DNA from: a bacterium
GTDB taxonomy: Bacteria > Actinomycetota > Acidimicrobiia > Spongiisociales > ZC4RG35
Assembly (NCBI GenBank): GCA_028819345.1
Contig: JAPPLW010000036.1
Location: forward strand, 1-50,743
Direction of reading: 5' to 3'
Length of the DNA stretch: 50,743 nucleotides
Positions 14,791 through 23,043 of this stretch are shown here, piece by piece. Position numbers and translations under genes: made by a program. The notes under the pieces are model-generated. The model saw only the letters and a list, made by a program, of their open reading frames with translations, did not search any database and was not told the origin of the DNA. How positions within the stretch are numbered: the first letter of the stretch is position 1; every line of letters begins with the position of its first letter.

Positions 14791-17120
14791 GGCGTTGCTC
14801 CTTTCCCGCTCCGGCGGGGGGGTGCCATCCCCAACTCGCTCAGCCGGCTTCGCCAGCGGGGAACCGCCAGGGCGGCGAGTCCCCCCAGCGTCAGTGCCCA
14901 ACCCAACCATTCGGCCCAGGTGTTCTGGAACTCGATGACAACCTCCGGTTCGTTGGGGACAACCAGCATCAGGGAGGGGGCGACCAGATAGGGGCCGTCG
15001 GCGCCGGTTGCTTTCCAGTTGGGAAAGTAGGACACCTTCACCAGGTGGGGGACTCCCAACGCCTGCGTTGAAAACGAGATACGGTGATCCTCCACGACGA
15101 TGTCGCCTACCGCTCCCTCCCGGTTGGGAAGGACCACGGGGCGGACTTCCGAGGGGTTGGACACGGCCCGCCATTCCGAGCCGGGCGGCCCCTCCGCCAC
15201 CACCCACAGGTCCGCCAGGTCGAGTCTCTCGAACCAGGCGAGGGAGAAGTTGAAGAAGTCGGGCTCGCCTTCCGGGCTCCTTTCGAATCTCGACGGTTGG
15301 AAGCCGGCCACCTCCACCAGCGGGCTGGGCGGCGCCTCGAAGACGTGGAAGGGACCCGCCACCCCCAGTTCCTCCAACTGGGGGACCTTGCGGGCCTCCT
15401 CGGTCGCCTCGGGGGTGAAGGAGATGTAGTAGCGCACGCCGAACATTCGGAGGTGCTCCAATCCCCGGTGCATGGACAGGTTGTGGTACGCCAGCCCCGG
15501 CACCGGGTTGGAGCCCTGTTTGCTCATCTCGGAGATGGTGATGAAGATGAAGGTCATGCTGAGGGAGGACTCGAAGAAAAGGCCTTCCATGGAGGGGTGG
15601 CTCCACTCCGACCAGTAGGGGATGAGCATGGGAGCCATGGGGGTCCCGTACCTGTCCAGGTCGCGATTGTTCTCCCACAGCACCCGGCCGGGCGGAAGCC
15701 CTGCCACCAGCGCGTTCATTTCCCGGTATTCGTCCCAATGGGCCTTGGCCTCATACCCCGAGTAGTTCCATCTCGACCAGCCCGCCAGGTAGGACACACC
15801 GGCCAGGGATCCGGCGCCCACTCCCAGCGCGGCGATCGTGGCCAGCAGTCTTCTGGTGGCCAGTGGCTGCCGGCGGAGGTAGCAGACAGTTCCCACCAGG
15901 ACGACCGCCAGCACCGTCCCGAGGATGATCGGCCACTTTGCGTCTGAGGCCCCCGAGGGGATGAGCACCGAGGCTACGAGCGCTCCGGCGCCGATGCTGG
16001 TCGCCGTCACCGCCGCCGGGGAGGAGAGGCGGGGAAGGCGGCGGGCGACCACCATCAACAGGGCGCCAACCGCCAGCATGGCGAAGAAGGTCACTCCGAA
16101 ATACCAGTAGGGGAGCAACCTCCCGTTGTACAGCTTCCACCGTTCGTCCAGGAACAGTTCAGGGAACCGGTTGGTGAGGCGGATGGGCAGGGGGTAGTAG
16201 ATGATGGGCGCCACCGTGGTTATCAGCAGCGGCACGATCTTCCAGGTCTCCCCGATTCGCCAGGCGCGGCGCAGCGACCAGATCAAGCCGGCCAGGGACA
16301 GCGGGAGCAACACCCAAACCTCCACCGGGAAGAATTCTCGCCACCGGGTGAGGGGGCTCCAGGCCAGATCGGAACTGTACGCCAGGTTGGCCAGGAAAGG
16401 GACGGACCAGAAACCGGTGAGAGCGAATGCCCACGCCGAGGCGGCTATCAGCGGACGGCGGGCCTTCCTCAGCGTCAGGAAGCCCAGAGTCCCGATCACC
16501 AGCAGCAAAGTGGTCAGCAGATGGCAGAGCACCGTCACGCAGAACACCGCCGCGGTGGCGGGAAGCAGGCGCGACTCGCCCTCGATCACCCGGATCAGAA
16601 GACCCAGGTAGATGAACCCCAGGCTGAACGACCAGCTATAGGTGAACTCCCCGGCCAGAGTGGAGGCCACGTTTCCCCCGTAGATGCTGAAACTCTCCAT
16701 CAGGGCGTACACCGTGCCTCCGGCGGCCGTCGTCAGCGCTATCAGCCGGGAGAAGTCCAGGGAGCGGGTCAGGAAGTAGACCGCCGGGGGAAGGAGAAGG
16801 AGACCTCCCACCGTCACCAGCTTGAAAGCCACCCCGTAGGGCAGGATGACGTCCAACAGCACGATGGCCATGGACGGAAGGGGGAAGTAAAAGTAGTAAA
16901 GGGGAAACCCCGCGAACCAGGCATTGGACCAGCCCAGCAGGCGTCCGGAGGGCAGGAGCACATCCCGCATGGCGGCTGGTCCCAGGACATGGGCGCCCAT
17001 GTCGCCGCCGGAGGGAGTGTTCTCCACCAACAGCAGGTGCGGGCTCAGCACGGCCAGGACCATCAGGGAGAGGACCGCCAGCACCCAACCCGGGTACCAA
17101 AGCCTGGAGAGACGAGTCAT
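14787..17120 (-). CDS. Large polytopic membrane protein, GT-C-like
   Basis: This 777-residue protein has an N-terminal transmembrane helix (about 11-31), then a luminal-type segment with SGGDMGAHVLGPAAMRD, many further helices to about residue 450, a large soluble domain (about 460-700) and a last helix near 745-765. This layout resembles GT-C glycosyltransferases and YfhO-like or PTPS-related membrane proteins, in which an acidic motif in the first loop contacts a lipid-linked sugar donor. It lies directly upstream of manB and overlaps it by four bases. That fits a role in building a mannose-containing cell-surface polymer or glycoprotein. The exact reaction is not deducible. Confidence 0.8.
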   Translation of the reverse strand: MTRLSRLWYPGWVLAVLSLMVLAVLSPHLLLVENTPSGGDMGAHVLGPAAMRDVLLPSGRLLGWSNAWFAGFPLYYFYFPLPSMAIVLLDVILPYGVAFKLVTVGGLLLLPPAVYFLTRSLDFSRLIALTTAAGGTVYALMESFSIYGGNVASTLAGEFTYSWSFSLGFIYLGLLIRVIEGESRLLPATAAVFCVTVLCHLLTTLLLVIGTLGFLTLRKARRPLIAASAWAFALTGFWSVPFLANLAYSSDLAWSPLTRWREFFPVEVWVLLPLSLAGLIWSLRRAWRIGETWKIVPLLITTVAPIIYYPLPIRLTNRFPELFLDERWKLYNGRLLPYWYFGVTFFAMLAVGALLMVVARRLPRLSSPAAVTATSIGAGALVASVLIPSGASDAKWPIILGTVLAVVLVGTVCYLRRQPLATRRLLATIAALGVGAGSLAGVSYLAGWSRWNYSGYEAKAHWDEYREMNALVAGLPPGRVLWENNRDLDRYGTPMAPMLIPYWSEWSHPSMEGLFFESSLSMTFIFITISEMSKQGSNPVPGLAYHNLSMHRGLEHLRMFGVRYYISFTPEATEEARKVPQLEELGVAGPFHVFEAPPSPLVEVAGFQPSRFERSPEGEPDFFNFSLAWFERLDLADLWVVAEGPPGSEWRAVSNPSEVRPVVLPNREGAVGDIVVEDHRISFSTQALGVPHLVKVSYFPNWKATGADGPYLVAPSLMLVVPNEPEVVIEFQNTWAEWLGWALTLGGLAALAVPRWRSRLSELGMAPPRRSGKGATP

Positions 17121-17157
17121 CGAGGATGCGGAGGGCGTCGGCCCGGTGTGCCGCTCC

Positions 17158-17403
17158 TTAGGCGACTCCCGTTTCCTTGGAGGACTGGAACATCTCGGTG
17201 ACGTTGCGACGGTCGAATAGCGTCCATTTTATGGGAGGGACGAGACGGTCGGCATGATGCCGGCAGACGGCCGAGAGCACGCCCTCCTGGGTGGTGATGC
17301 CGATGTCCCATAACCAGACCCGACGGTTCTGGTAGTCGATCGCCATCCACGACGCGGCCGCTTTTCCACACCGATAGCAAGTGGGCGCCATAACCTGTCC
17401 CAC
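17158..17403 (-). CDS. DUF3499-like small zinc-finger protein
   Basis: This 81-residue protein contains CYRCG near the N-terminus, an aromatic-rich middle (MAIDYQNRRVWLWDIG), and CRHHADRLVPPIKW followed by a basic end. That pattern resembles the actinobacterial DUF3499 family, which is often found near manB. The CxxC and CxxH pairs could bind a metal. GTG at 17403 is chosen because TAACGT ends 6 bases upstream; the ATG at 17391 is the alternative and would remove four residues. Function unknown. Confidence 0.72.
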   Translation of the reverse strand: MGQVMAPTCYRCGKAAASWMAIDYQNRRVWLWDIGITTQEGVLSAVCRHHADRLVPPIKWTLFDRRNVTEMFQSSKETGVA

Positions 17404-17409
17404 TTTAAG

Positions 17410-17415
17410 ACGTTA
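17410..17415 (-). promoter_or_regulatory. Putative -10 box, DUF3499-like gene
   Basis: On the minus strand TAACGT lies 6 bases before the GTG at 17403, with no ribosome site between them. It overlaps the stop region of the upstream thioredoxin-like gene. If real, it is the promoter of the DUF3499-manB-ahcY operon. Confidence 0.35.
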
Positions 17416-17796
17416 GGGCTGGTTAACAAAGGATCTCCACCGTTGGACCAGCCGGATGGGGGGCATTCCCTCCCAGATGAAGGCGTCGCCGCTTGCGTCT
17501 ACCGCCGCCGTGGTGGGCACGCGATCGACCGTGTGGGTCACGAAGAGATCGGGCTGGTCCGTCCATTTGATCTCCCGGAACCCCTCGGCGCCAAGCACCT
17601 CGATCAGGCGCGACCGGACCGGATCGCACCCCGGACACCGTTCTGAAGTGAACAGGGACACCCCGGGTTCAAGGCCTTGCATCGACCGGCGCCGGGGACG
17701 GCGTCGTTGCAGGATCCTGGCGGCCAGGGCTATGGAGGCGCTCAACGCCAAGATCCCGAGGGGCACCCACAGCTGCAGCGCTTCCTCGACGGGCAT
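17413..17796 (-). CDS. Membrane-anchored thioredoxin-fold protein
   Basis: This 127-residue protein has one N-terminal transmembrane helix (about 9-29), a short very basic stretch (RRRPRRRS) and then a thioredoxin-like domain with the motif RCPGC preceded by VSLFTSE. The sequence continues with VPTTAAVDASGDAFIWEGMPP, where the cis-proline region would lie. The basic stretch after the helix suggests the thioredoxin domain faces the cytoplasm. The start ATG shares its A with the TGA stop of the nicotinate phosphoribosyltransferase (TGATG), so the two are translated together. It may be a redox protein or a degenerate thioredoxin-fold binding module. The partner is unknown. Confidence 0.78.
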   Translation of the reverse strand: MPVEEALQLWVPLGILALSASIALAARILQRRRPRRRSMQGLEPGVSLFTSERCPGCDPVRSRLIEVLGAEGFREIKWTDQPDLFVTHTVDRVPTTAAVDASGDAFIWEGMPPIRLVQRWRSFVNQP

Positions 17797-19265
17797 CAGC
17801 CTTCGCCGATCATCACCGCGGCCAGCACCCGGTCGGACAGCGCTCGTAGCCCGGGACTCCGGACCACCGGGTAGGGCTCGGGATCCACCAAGTCCAAGCA
17901 CGCGGGCGGGAGGCGGGCCATGTCGGCTCGCCGTCGGGCCCGGGCCGTGTGAAGGCTCTCCTCTCCGGAGAGCCTTCCCTCTCTCCATGCGTCTTCGAGT
18001 AGAGGCTCGGGAGGAGCCGTTCCTTCCCGGTCGGGCACTTCATCCGCCAGCGTGACCATGTCCCCGCGGGCGTAACCTTCCTCTCCGTAGAGGCGCCACA
18101 GGCTCTTGCGCCCGGGTGGGGCTGATTTGGCCAGGTCGTCAGTGCGTTTGAAAGCGTGTCTCCACCGACGATCCTGGCGCACCGCCGTCAACTTGAACAC
18201 CCCGTCCAGATACGGCGCGCCCTCAGAGGTTGCCAGCCGGCTCCCCACGCCGAACACCAGGCGTCCGATGATCCGGTCGGGGTCTTCGGCGTCCCGGGCC
18301 AGTGTCTCCGCGAGCCGAGAGATGGAAATCTCATCCAGCCGGTCGGACAGGACGATGGGCACGTTCCCGAAACCGGCTTTGTCGAGCATCCGGACCGCGG
18401 CGGGAGCCAGGGAAGCCGGGTCTCCGGAGTCCAATCGAATCCCCGCCGGCCGGTGGCCCCTGCCGCGCAGCTCTTCGAACACCCTGATGGCGTTGGGAAT
18501 GCCCGACTCCAGGGTGTCTATGGTGTCCACCAGGAGCACGCAGTCATCGGGATAGATCCGGGCAAAAGCCCGAAAAGCGTCCAATTCCGTGCCGCCCAAC
18601 GCCATGAATGCCTGGACCAGAGAGTGGGCATGGGTGCCTTTGGCGGGCAGGCCGACCCTGTGGGACGCCCCCACGTTCGAGGAGAAGTCCGCCCCGCCCA
18701 CCAGGGCGGACTCGGTGGCCAGGCTGGCGCCCAATCCCGCCGCCCGGCGCATTCCGAACTCCAGGACGGTACCCGACCGGGCGGCCTGTTTGACCCTTGC
18801 CGCCTTGGTGGCCACCAGGGTGGAGAAGTTGCGGTGGTTCAGCAGGGCGGTCTCCACCAACTGGGCCAGGGCCAACGGTCCCTCCACCACGGTCATCGGA
18901 GCATGGGCGTGGACCAACCGTCCGTCGGGCGTGGCCCGCAGGATCAATCGGCGGAAATCCCCGTTGGCCCCCAGCCAGTCCAGGAAGTCCTTTCCGAAGA
19001 GGGGCGCGCCCGACGCCGAGCGCATATGGGCCAGGGCGGCCAGTTCCCGGTCCCCGAATCGGTACCTCTCCAAGCGGTCCGCCAAAGCCCCGAGGCCCGC
19101 CGAGACGCAGTACCCGGCCCGATGCTCTCCATAGGAGGGATAGGTGCGGAAGTAATGCTCGAAGCTGGCCTCATAGTCGGCGATCCCGTGGCTGAAGTAG
19201 ACCTGGGCCATGGTCAACTGGTAGAGGTCGGTCAGCAGGACGCCGTGCTGGATGGGAATGGTCAT
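17796..19265 (-). CDS. pncB: Nicotinate phosphoribosyltransferase
   Basis: This 489-residue enzyme joins nicotinate and PRPP to make nicotinate mononucleotide in the Preiss-Handler NAD salvage route. It starts with the family signature LLTDLYQLTMAQVY, and further matching segments are LEFGMRRA, the GTHAHSLVQAF region, IRLDSGD and VFGVGSRLATSEGAPYLDGVFKL. The start at 19265 gives the canonical N-terminus; the open frame extends further, but that stretch is antisense to the divergent amidohydrolase. Only AAAGAG adjoins the ATG, so the ribosome site is poorly spaced. A nicotinamidase gene lies about 1.4 kb away on the other strand and would supply its substrate. Confidence 0.94.
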   Translation of the reverse strand: MTIPIQHGVLLTDLYQLTMAQVYFSHGIADYEASFEHYFRTYPSYGEHRAGYCVSAGLGALADRLERYRFGDRELAALAHMRSASGAPLFGKDFLDWLGANGDFRRLILRATPDGRLVHAHAPMTVVEGPLALAQLVETALLNHRNFSTLVATKAARVKQAARSGTVLEFGMRRAAGLGASLATESALVGGADFSSNVGASHRVGLPAKGTHAHSLVQAFMALGGTELDAFRAFARIYPDDCVLLVDTIDTLESGIPNAIRVFEELRGRGHRPAGIRLDSGDPASLAPAAVRMLDKAGFGNVPIVLSDRLDEISISRLAETLARDAEDPDRIIGRLVFGVGSRLATSEGAPYLDGVFKLTAVRQDRRWRHAFKRTDDLAKSAPPGRKSLWRLYGEEGYARGDMVTLADEVPDREGTAPPEPLLEDAWREGRLSGEESLHTARARRRADMARLPPACLDLVDPEPYPVVRSPGLRALSDRVLAAVMIGEG

Positions 19266-19340
19266 CTCTTTTGTGAGATTACGCCAATTGCAAGAGTAAG
19301 ACTTCGACCCGGTATGCGGGTCTGCGGGGCTTCTTCCGGC

Positions 19341-19346
19341 TACCTT
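19341..19346 (+). promoter_or_regulatory. Putative -10 box, leaderless amidohydrolase gene
   Basis: TACCTT ends exactly 7 bases before the ATG at 19354, and there is no Shine-Dalgarno sequence. The box lies in the 88-base divergent gap between pncB and the amidohydrolase. Confidence 0.4.
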
Positions 19347-19353
19347 TATCCCC

Positions 19354-20550
19354 ATGGGAAAGTCCTTGCTGTCTCTGGTCGACGGCCTCGTGTTCGACGG
19401 AGTCTCCCGGGACCCGGCGGAGCACCCGGTGCACATCGAAGGAGGAGTGGTGGTGGGGCTCGACGGCCATCCACCGGATGGGGCGCGCGTCATCGAGGCC
19501 GGCGGTCGTCTGATCGCCCCGGGCCTGATCGACGCCCACTTCCATGCCTACGGAGTCGACTTCGACATGATGAAACTGGAGAGCCTCCCGATGAGCTACG
19601 TGGCTCAGAAGGCGGCCCGGCGGCTCGATGCAGCCCTCCAGAGGGGGTTTACAACCGTGCGGGACCCGTCGGGCGGCGACATAGGCCTCCGCATGGCGCT
19701 TGAAGAGGGACTCATGAGCGGGCCGCGTTACCTGTACACCGGCCCGGGGCTCACCCAGACCGGCGGTCACGGCGATCCCCGCCCCGCCCACATTTTCGCC
19801 GAGCACACCTGCGGCTATCTGAGCGAGGTGGTGGACGGTCCCGACAATCTTCGCCGGGCGGTACGGGAGAGGATCCGTACCGGCGCCCATGCCATAAAGA
19901 TCTTCGCATCGGGAGGCGTGATGTCCCCAACCGATCCGATTCGCCAGGTCCAGTATGACGCAGAAGAGGTTCGGGCGGTCTGCGCGGAGGCAGCCAGGCT
20001 CGACTCGTATGTGGCTGCCCACGCTTACTCACCCGAAGCCATCACTCATGCGGTGGCGAACGGGGTGAGAACCATTGAGCACGGCAACTTGCTGGACGCC
20101 CAGGCTGCCGCGCTGATGGCGGAGAGGGGCGCCTATCTCGTGCCCACCCTGATCTGCTACGAAGCCATGAAACGAAGGGGAGAGGACCTGGGCCAACCCC
20201 TGGAGTCGCAGCGCAAGAACCTGGAAGTGGTCGAAGCGGGCATCGCATCCCTGGAGATCGCCCGGAAGGCGGGAGTCCGGGTGGGAATGGGCACCGACCT
20301 GATCGGAGACCTCGAGGACGAACAACTCCTGGATTTCCGCGTCCGCAGCGAGGTCATGGAGGTGGGGGAGATGCTCCGCGCCGCCACTTCGGTGAACGCT
20401 GAGATCATCCGCCGTTACGACCTGGGCGTCATAAGTGTGGGCGCCACCGCCGACCTGGTGGTGTTGGCAGGTAACCCTTACGAGAGACCGGACGTGCTCT
20501 GGGATCCCCCCCGGACGGTCATACAGTCGGGGGTGGTGGTCCGGGACTGA
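19354..20550 (+). CDS. Metal-dependent amidohydrolase family protein
   Basis: This 398-residue protein belongs to the amidohydrolase superfamily, in the branch of imidazolonepropionase and Xaa-Pro dipeptidase-like enzymes. Metal ligands are visible in LIDAHFHAYG (near residue 65), a lysine in AIKIFASGG, histidines in VAAHAYS and IEHGNLL, and the catalytic aspartate in GMGTDLIGD. A small composite beta domain is built from the two ends (ISVGATADLVVLAGNPYE at the C-terminus). The substrate is probably a cyclic amide or peptide-like compound. The gene is divergent from pncB and followed by a nicotinamidase, but no direct NAD role can be shown. Confidence 0.9.
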   Translation: MGKSLLSLVDGLVFDGVSRDPAEHPVHIEGGVVVGLDGHPPDGARVIEAGGRLIAPGLIDAHFHAYGVDFDMMKLESLPMSYVAQKAARRLDAALQRGFTTVRDPSGGDIGLRMALEEGLMSGPRYLYTGPGLTQTGGHGDPRPAHIFAEHTCGYLSEVVDGPDNLRRAVRERIRTGAHAIKIFASGGVMSPTDPIRQVQYDAEEVRAVCAEAARLDSYVAAHAYSPEAITHAVANGVRTIEHGNLLDAQAAALMAERGAYLVPTLICYEAMKRRGEDLGQPLESQRKNLEVVEAGIASLEIARKAGVRVGMGTDLIGDLEDEQLLDFRVRSEVMEVGEMLRAATSVNAEIIRRYDLGVISVGATADLVVLAGNPYERPDVLWDPPRTVIQSGVVVRD

Positions 20551-20587
20551 CCTGTCTTGACGGTCAGCCGGGTGAGCATTTGGAGGG

Positions 20588-20616
20588 TTGAAACCGGGAA
20601 TGGGGCTGGGTACGCT
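20588..20616 (+). promoter_or_regulatory. Putative nicotinamidase promoter
   Basis: TTGAAA (20588-20593) and TACGCT (20611-20616) are separated by 17 bases. The ATG at 20631 follows 14 bases later without any Shine-Dalgarno sequence, so the 5' leader would be very short. Confidence 0.4.
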
Positions 20617-20630
20617 TAGGCGTCAACACC

Positions 20631-21215
20631 ATGAACCAGCACCCTCCCGAGACCGCCCTGGTGGTAGTGGATGTCCAGAACGACTTCGCGGACCCGGAAG
20701 GCTCCCTCTATGTCAAGGGCGCCGGGAAGGTTGTGGAGGCGGTGAATCGGCGGGTGGAGAGGGCGCGGGGGGAGGGGTGGCCGGTGTTCTACACCCAGGA
20801 CTGGCATCCGGAGACCACCCCCCACTTCGCCAAGGACGGGGGAATATGGCCGGTGCACTGTGTGGGCGGGTCCCGGGGGGCGGATTTCCATCCCGACCTG
20901 GTGGTCGAGGGCGTGTCGGTGAAGAAGGGCGGGGCCGGAGAGGACGGCTATTCGGGGTTCACCATGCGGGACCTGGTGGAGGGGGAGGACCGCCCGACCG
21001 CGCTGCACTCCCTACTGCAGGAGAGGAACATCGCCAGGGTGGTGGTGGTGGGGCTGGCTCTCGACTACTGCGTGAAGGACACCGCTCTGGACGCCGTTCG
21101 GCTTGGATATGAGGTGGAGGTGCCTCTGGACGCCACCGCCGCGGTCAATCTCTCCCCTGACGACGGGGACAAATCGATCGCCGCCCTTCAGGCAGCAGGG
21201 GTCTCAGTTAGCTGA
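20631..21215 (+). CDS. pncA: Nicotinamidase (isochorismatase family)
   Basis: This 194-residue cysteine hydrolase deamidates nicotinamide to nicotinate. The catalytic triad of the family is visible: Asp in VVVDVQNDF (about residue 14), Lys in the SVKKG segment and Cys in ALDYCVKDTALDA. Metal-binding residues are expected in TQDWHPETTPHF, which has the typical D-x-H-x-x-x-x-x-H pattern. The ATG at 20631 begins the conserved region after a few residues. Its stop codon overlaps the stop of lysS on the other strand by 8 bases. It forms a salvage pair with pncB. Confidence 0.93.
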   Translation: MNQHPPETALVVVDVQNDFADPEGSLYVKGAGKVVEAVNRRVERARGEGWPVFYTQDWHPETTPHFAKDGGIWPVHCVGGSRGADFHPDLVVEGVSVKKGGAGEDGYSGFTMRDLVEGEDRPTALHSLLQERNIARVVVVGLALDYCVKDTALDAVRLGYEVEVPLDATAAVNLSPDDGDKSIAALQAAGVSVS

Positions 21216-22794
21216 GATCTGCGAAACGCCGGGCGAGAAGGCGGCGGTAAGTCTTCCAGAGGGGGTTCTCGGTGGGCCGCAGCGTGGGGAACAGGATCAC
21301 GTCACGGATGTGGGTCCGGCCGGTCAGCAGCATCACCAGCCTGTCCACGCCCAGACCCAGGCCCCCGGTGGGGGGCATCCCGTATGCCAGAGCCAGCACG
21401 AATTCCTCGTCCACCGGGTGGAGTTCGGGGTCATCCGCTCCAAGCAGGGAAGCCTGGTTCTCGAATCGCGACAACTGGTCGACCGGGTCGTTCAGTTCGG
21501 AGAAGGCGTTGGCGAATTCCACCCCGGCTATGAACAACTCGAAACGCTCGGTGAGCCGAGGTTCGCGCCGGTGGCGTCGGGCGAGAGGGGAGACTTCCAG
21601 GGGATAGTCCACCACGAACGTGGGTTCCCACAGCCCTGGAGCTGAGAGCCGGTCGAACAACTCGTAGATGACCCGTCCGGCGCCCCACCCCTCCCGGGTC
21701 TCGACTCCCCGGCTCGCCGCCATCTCACCCAGGATGTGCGGTTCGGTGTCGAGGGTGACCTCCTCTCCCATTTGCCCGCTCACCAGGTCAAGCATCGAAA
21801 CCTTGCGGAAGGGAGGTTCAAGGGAGAGGGGAACGGAGGGTCCGTCGGCGGCCTCCCGGCCGACCACAGTGGCGCCGGTCGCCGCCCTGGCCACCGCGGG
21901 GATCACCTCTTCGACCAGGTCCATCACGTCCCGGTAGTCGGCGAAAGCTTGATATGACTCCAGCATGGTGAACTCGGGATTGTGGGAGGAGTCCACGCCC
22001 TCGTTGCGGAAGATACGCCCGATCTCGAACACCCGCTCGAACCCCCCGACCACGAGACGCTTCAGGTACAGTTCGGTGGCGATCCGCATGTAAAGCTCTA
22101 TGTCCAGGGCGTTGTGGTGGGTCCGGAAGGGCCGGGCGGCAGCGCCCGCCGCCCGGGAGGTGAGGATGGGGGTGTCCACTTCCAGGAAGCCTCGCTGGTG
22201 GAATTGGCTGCGGAGTTCCGCCACCACCGCGGACCGGATCTCGAAGGTCTGCCGGCTCTCCGGGTTGACCACCAGGTCCAGGTGCCGGTGTCGGGAGCGC
22301 TGCTCGACATCCCTCAGACCCTTCCACTTCTCGGGGAGCGGGGCAAGGCACTTGGCCAGCAGCGTGAGTTGGTCCACACCGATGGAGAGTTCCCCCCGGC
22401 GGGTGGTGATCACCTCTCCGGTGGCGCCCACCCAATCCCCCAGGTCCAGGTGGGGCAGCAATTCGGCGGACTCGGCCGCCAGGTGGTCACCGGAGACGAA
22501 GAGTTGGAGGTCGCCGGTTTGATCGGAGAGGGTGATGAACACCAGCCGTCCGAAGTCGCGGACCAGCCGGACCCGTCCTGCCACCGCCGCCGTCTGTCCG
22601 GTCCTGGCGTCAGCTTCGAGGTGTCCGTAAGACTCCCGGATCTCCCGGGTCGAGTGGGTCCGGTCGAACCTTGCGGGCCAGACGTCCACCTCCCGCTCCG
22701 ACAGGCCCTCCAGGTCGGCGAGGCGTTTCCGTACCACCTTCTCCCACAGGCCCGCCGATCCCGGATCCGGCTGTGTGGTTCCCTCATTGTCCAT
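21208..22794 (-). CDS. lysS: Lysyl-tRNA synthetase, class II
   Basis: This 528-residue synthetase charges tRNA-Lys. An N-terminal OB-fold anticodon-binding domain (about 70-180, TAAVAGRVRLVRDFGRLVF) is followed by class II motif 1 (DLVVNPESRQTFEIRS to LEVDTPIL), motif 2 (RIFRNEGVDSSHNPEFTMLE) and motif 3 (GLGLGVDRLVMLLTGR). It lies last in the ftsH-panC-coaX-lysS order, as in mycobacteria. A 249-base gap with three tandem hairpins separates it from coaX, so it probably has its own promoter. No Shine-Dalgarno is evident before ATG 22794. The 3' end overlaps the convergent pncA by 8 bases. Confidence 0.96.
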   Translation of the reverse strand: MDNEGTTQPDPGSAGLWEKVVRKRLADLEGLSEREVDVWPARFDRTHSTREIRESYGHLEADARTGQTAAVAGRVRLVRDFGRLVFITLSDQTGDLQLFVSGDHLAAESAELLPHLDLGDWVGATGEVITTRRGELSIGVDQLTLLAKCLAPLPEKWKGLRDVEQRSRHRHLDLVVNPESRQTFEIRSAVVAELRSQFHQRGFLEVDTPILTSRAAGAAARPFRTHHNALDIELYMRIATELYLKRLVVGGFERVFEIGRIFRNEGVDSSHNPEFTMLESYQAFADYRDVMDLVEEVIPAVARAATGATVVGREAADGPSVPLSLEPPFRKVSMLDLVSGQMGEEVTLDTEPHILGEMAASRGVETREGWGAGRVIYELFDRLSAPGLWEPTFVVDYPLEVSPLARRHRREPRLTERFELFIAGVEFANAFSELNDPVDQLSRFENQASLLGADDPELHPVDEEFVLALAYGMPPTGGLGLGVDRLVMLLTGRTHIRDVILFPTLRPTENPLWKTYRRLLARRFADLS

Positions 22795-22862
22795 TGAGCA
22801 TCAACCTAGTAGACGATTACCTGAAGAATGAAAGCATGAGCGGCGCGGCTCACAGAAAGTAA

Positions 22863-22980
22863 CCGACCCGCCCCCGGGAGGGGAGGGAGGGCGGGCCGGT
22901 TGAGTGCCTGCCGCCCCGGGAGGGGTGGAGGGCGGGCAGGCTTCCCGCCGGTCTTCCGGGAGGGGACGGGGAAGGCCGGC
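22863..22980. repeat. Three tandem stem-loops with conserved G-rich loops
   Basis: Three hairpins follow each other at 22863-22899, 22906-22941 and 22947-22980, only 5 to 6 bases apart. Each stem has about 11 pairs with one mismatch, wobble or bulge, and the stem sequences differ from one another while staying complementary. The loops share GGGAGGGG. On the plus strand the first two also fit G-quadruplex patterns (at least four runs of three G). On the minus strand, where coaX and lysS are transcribed, the loops read CCCCTCCC. The array lies after the coaX stop and before lysS. There is no T tract, so ordinary rho-independent termination is not supported; a processed 3' end, attenuator or RNA-binding target are possibilities. 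Confidence 0.6.
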
Positions 22981-23043
22981 AGGTGGTTTGGTTTGTGGGT
23001 GAAATAATAGACGGTATCGGGAGGTATGTCAACTGGAGGGGGA

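Noticed and set aside
14791-15738. N-terminal extension of the manB frame far into the upstream membrane-protein gene
   Set aside because: The extension is Arg/Gly/Pro-rich without homology and lies fully inside another conserved gene; the strong ribosome site at the junction marks the true start region.
22850-23032. Short minus-strand open frame in the coaX-lysS gap
   Set aside because: It runs straight through the three hairpins, has a proline-rich artificial composition and no ribosome site.
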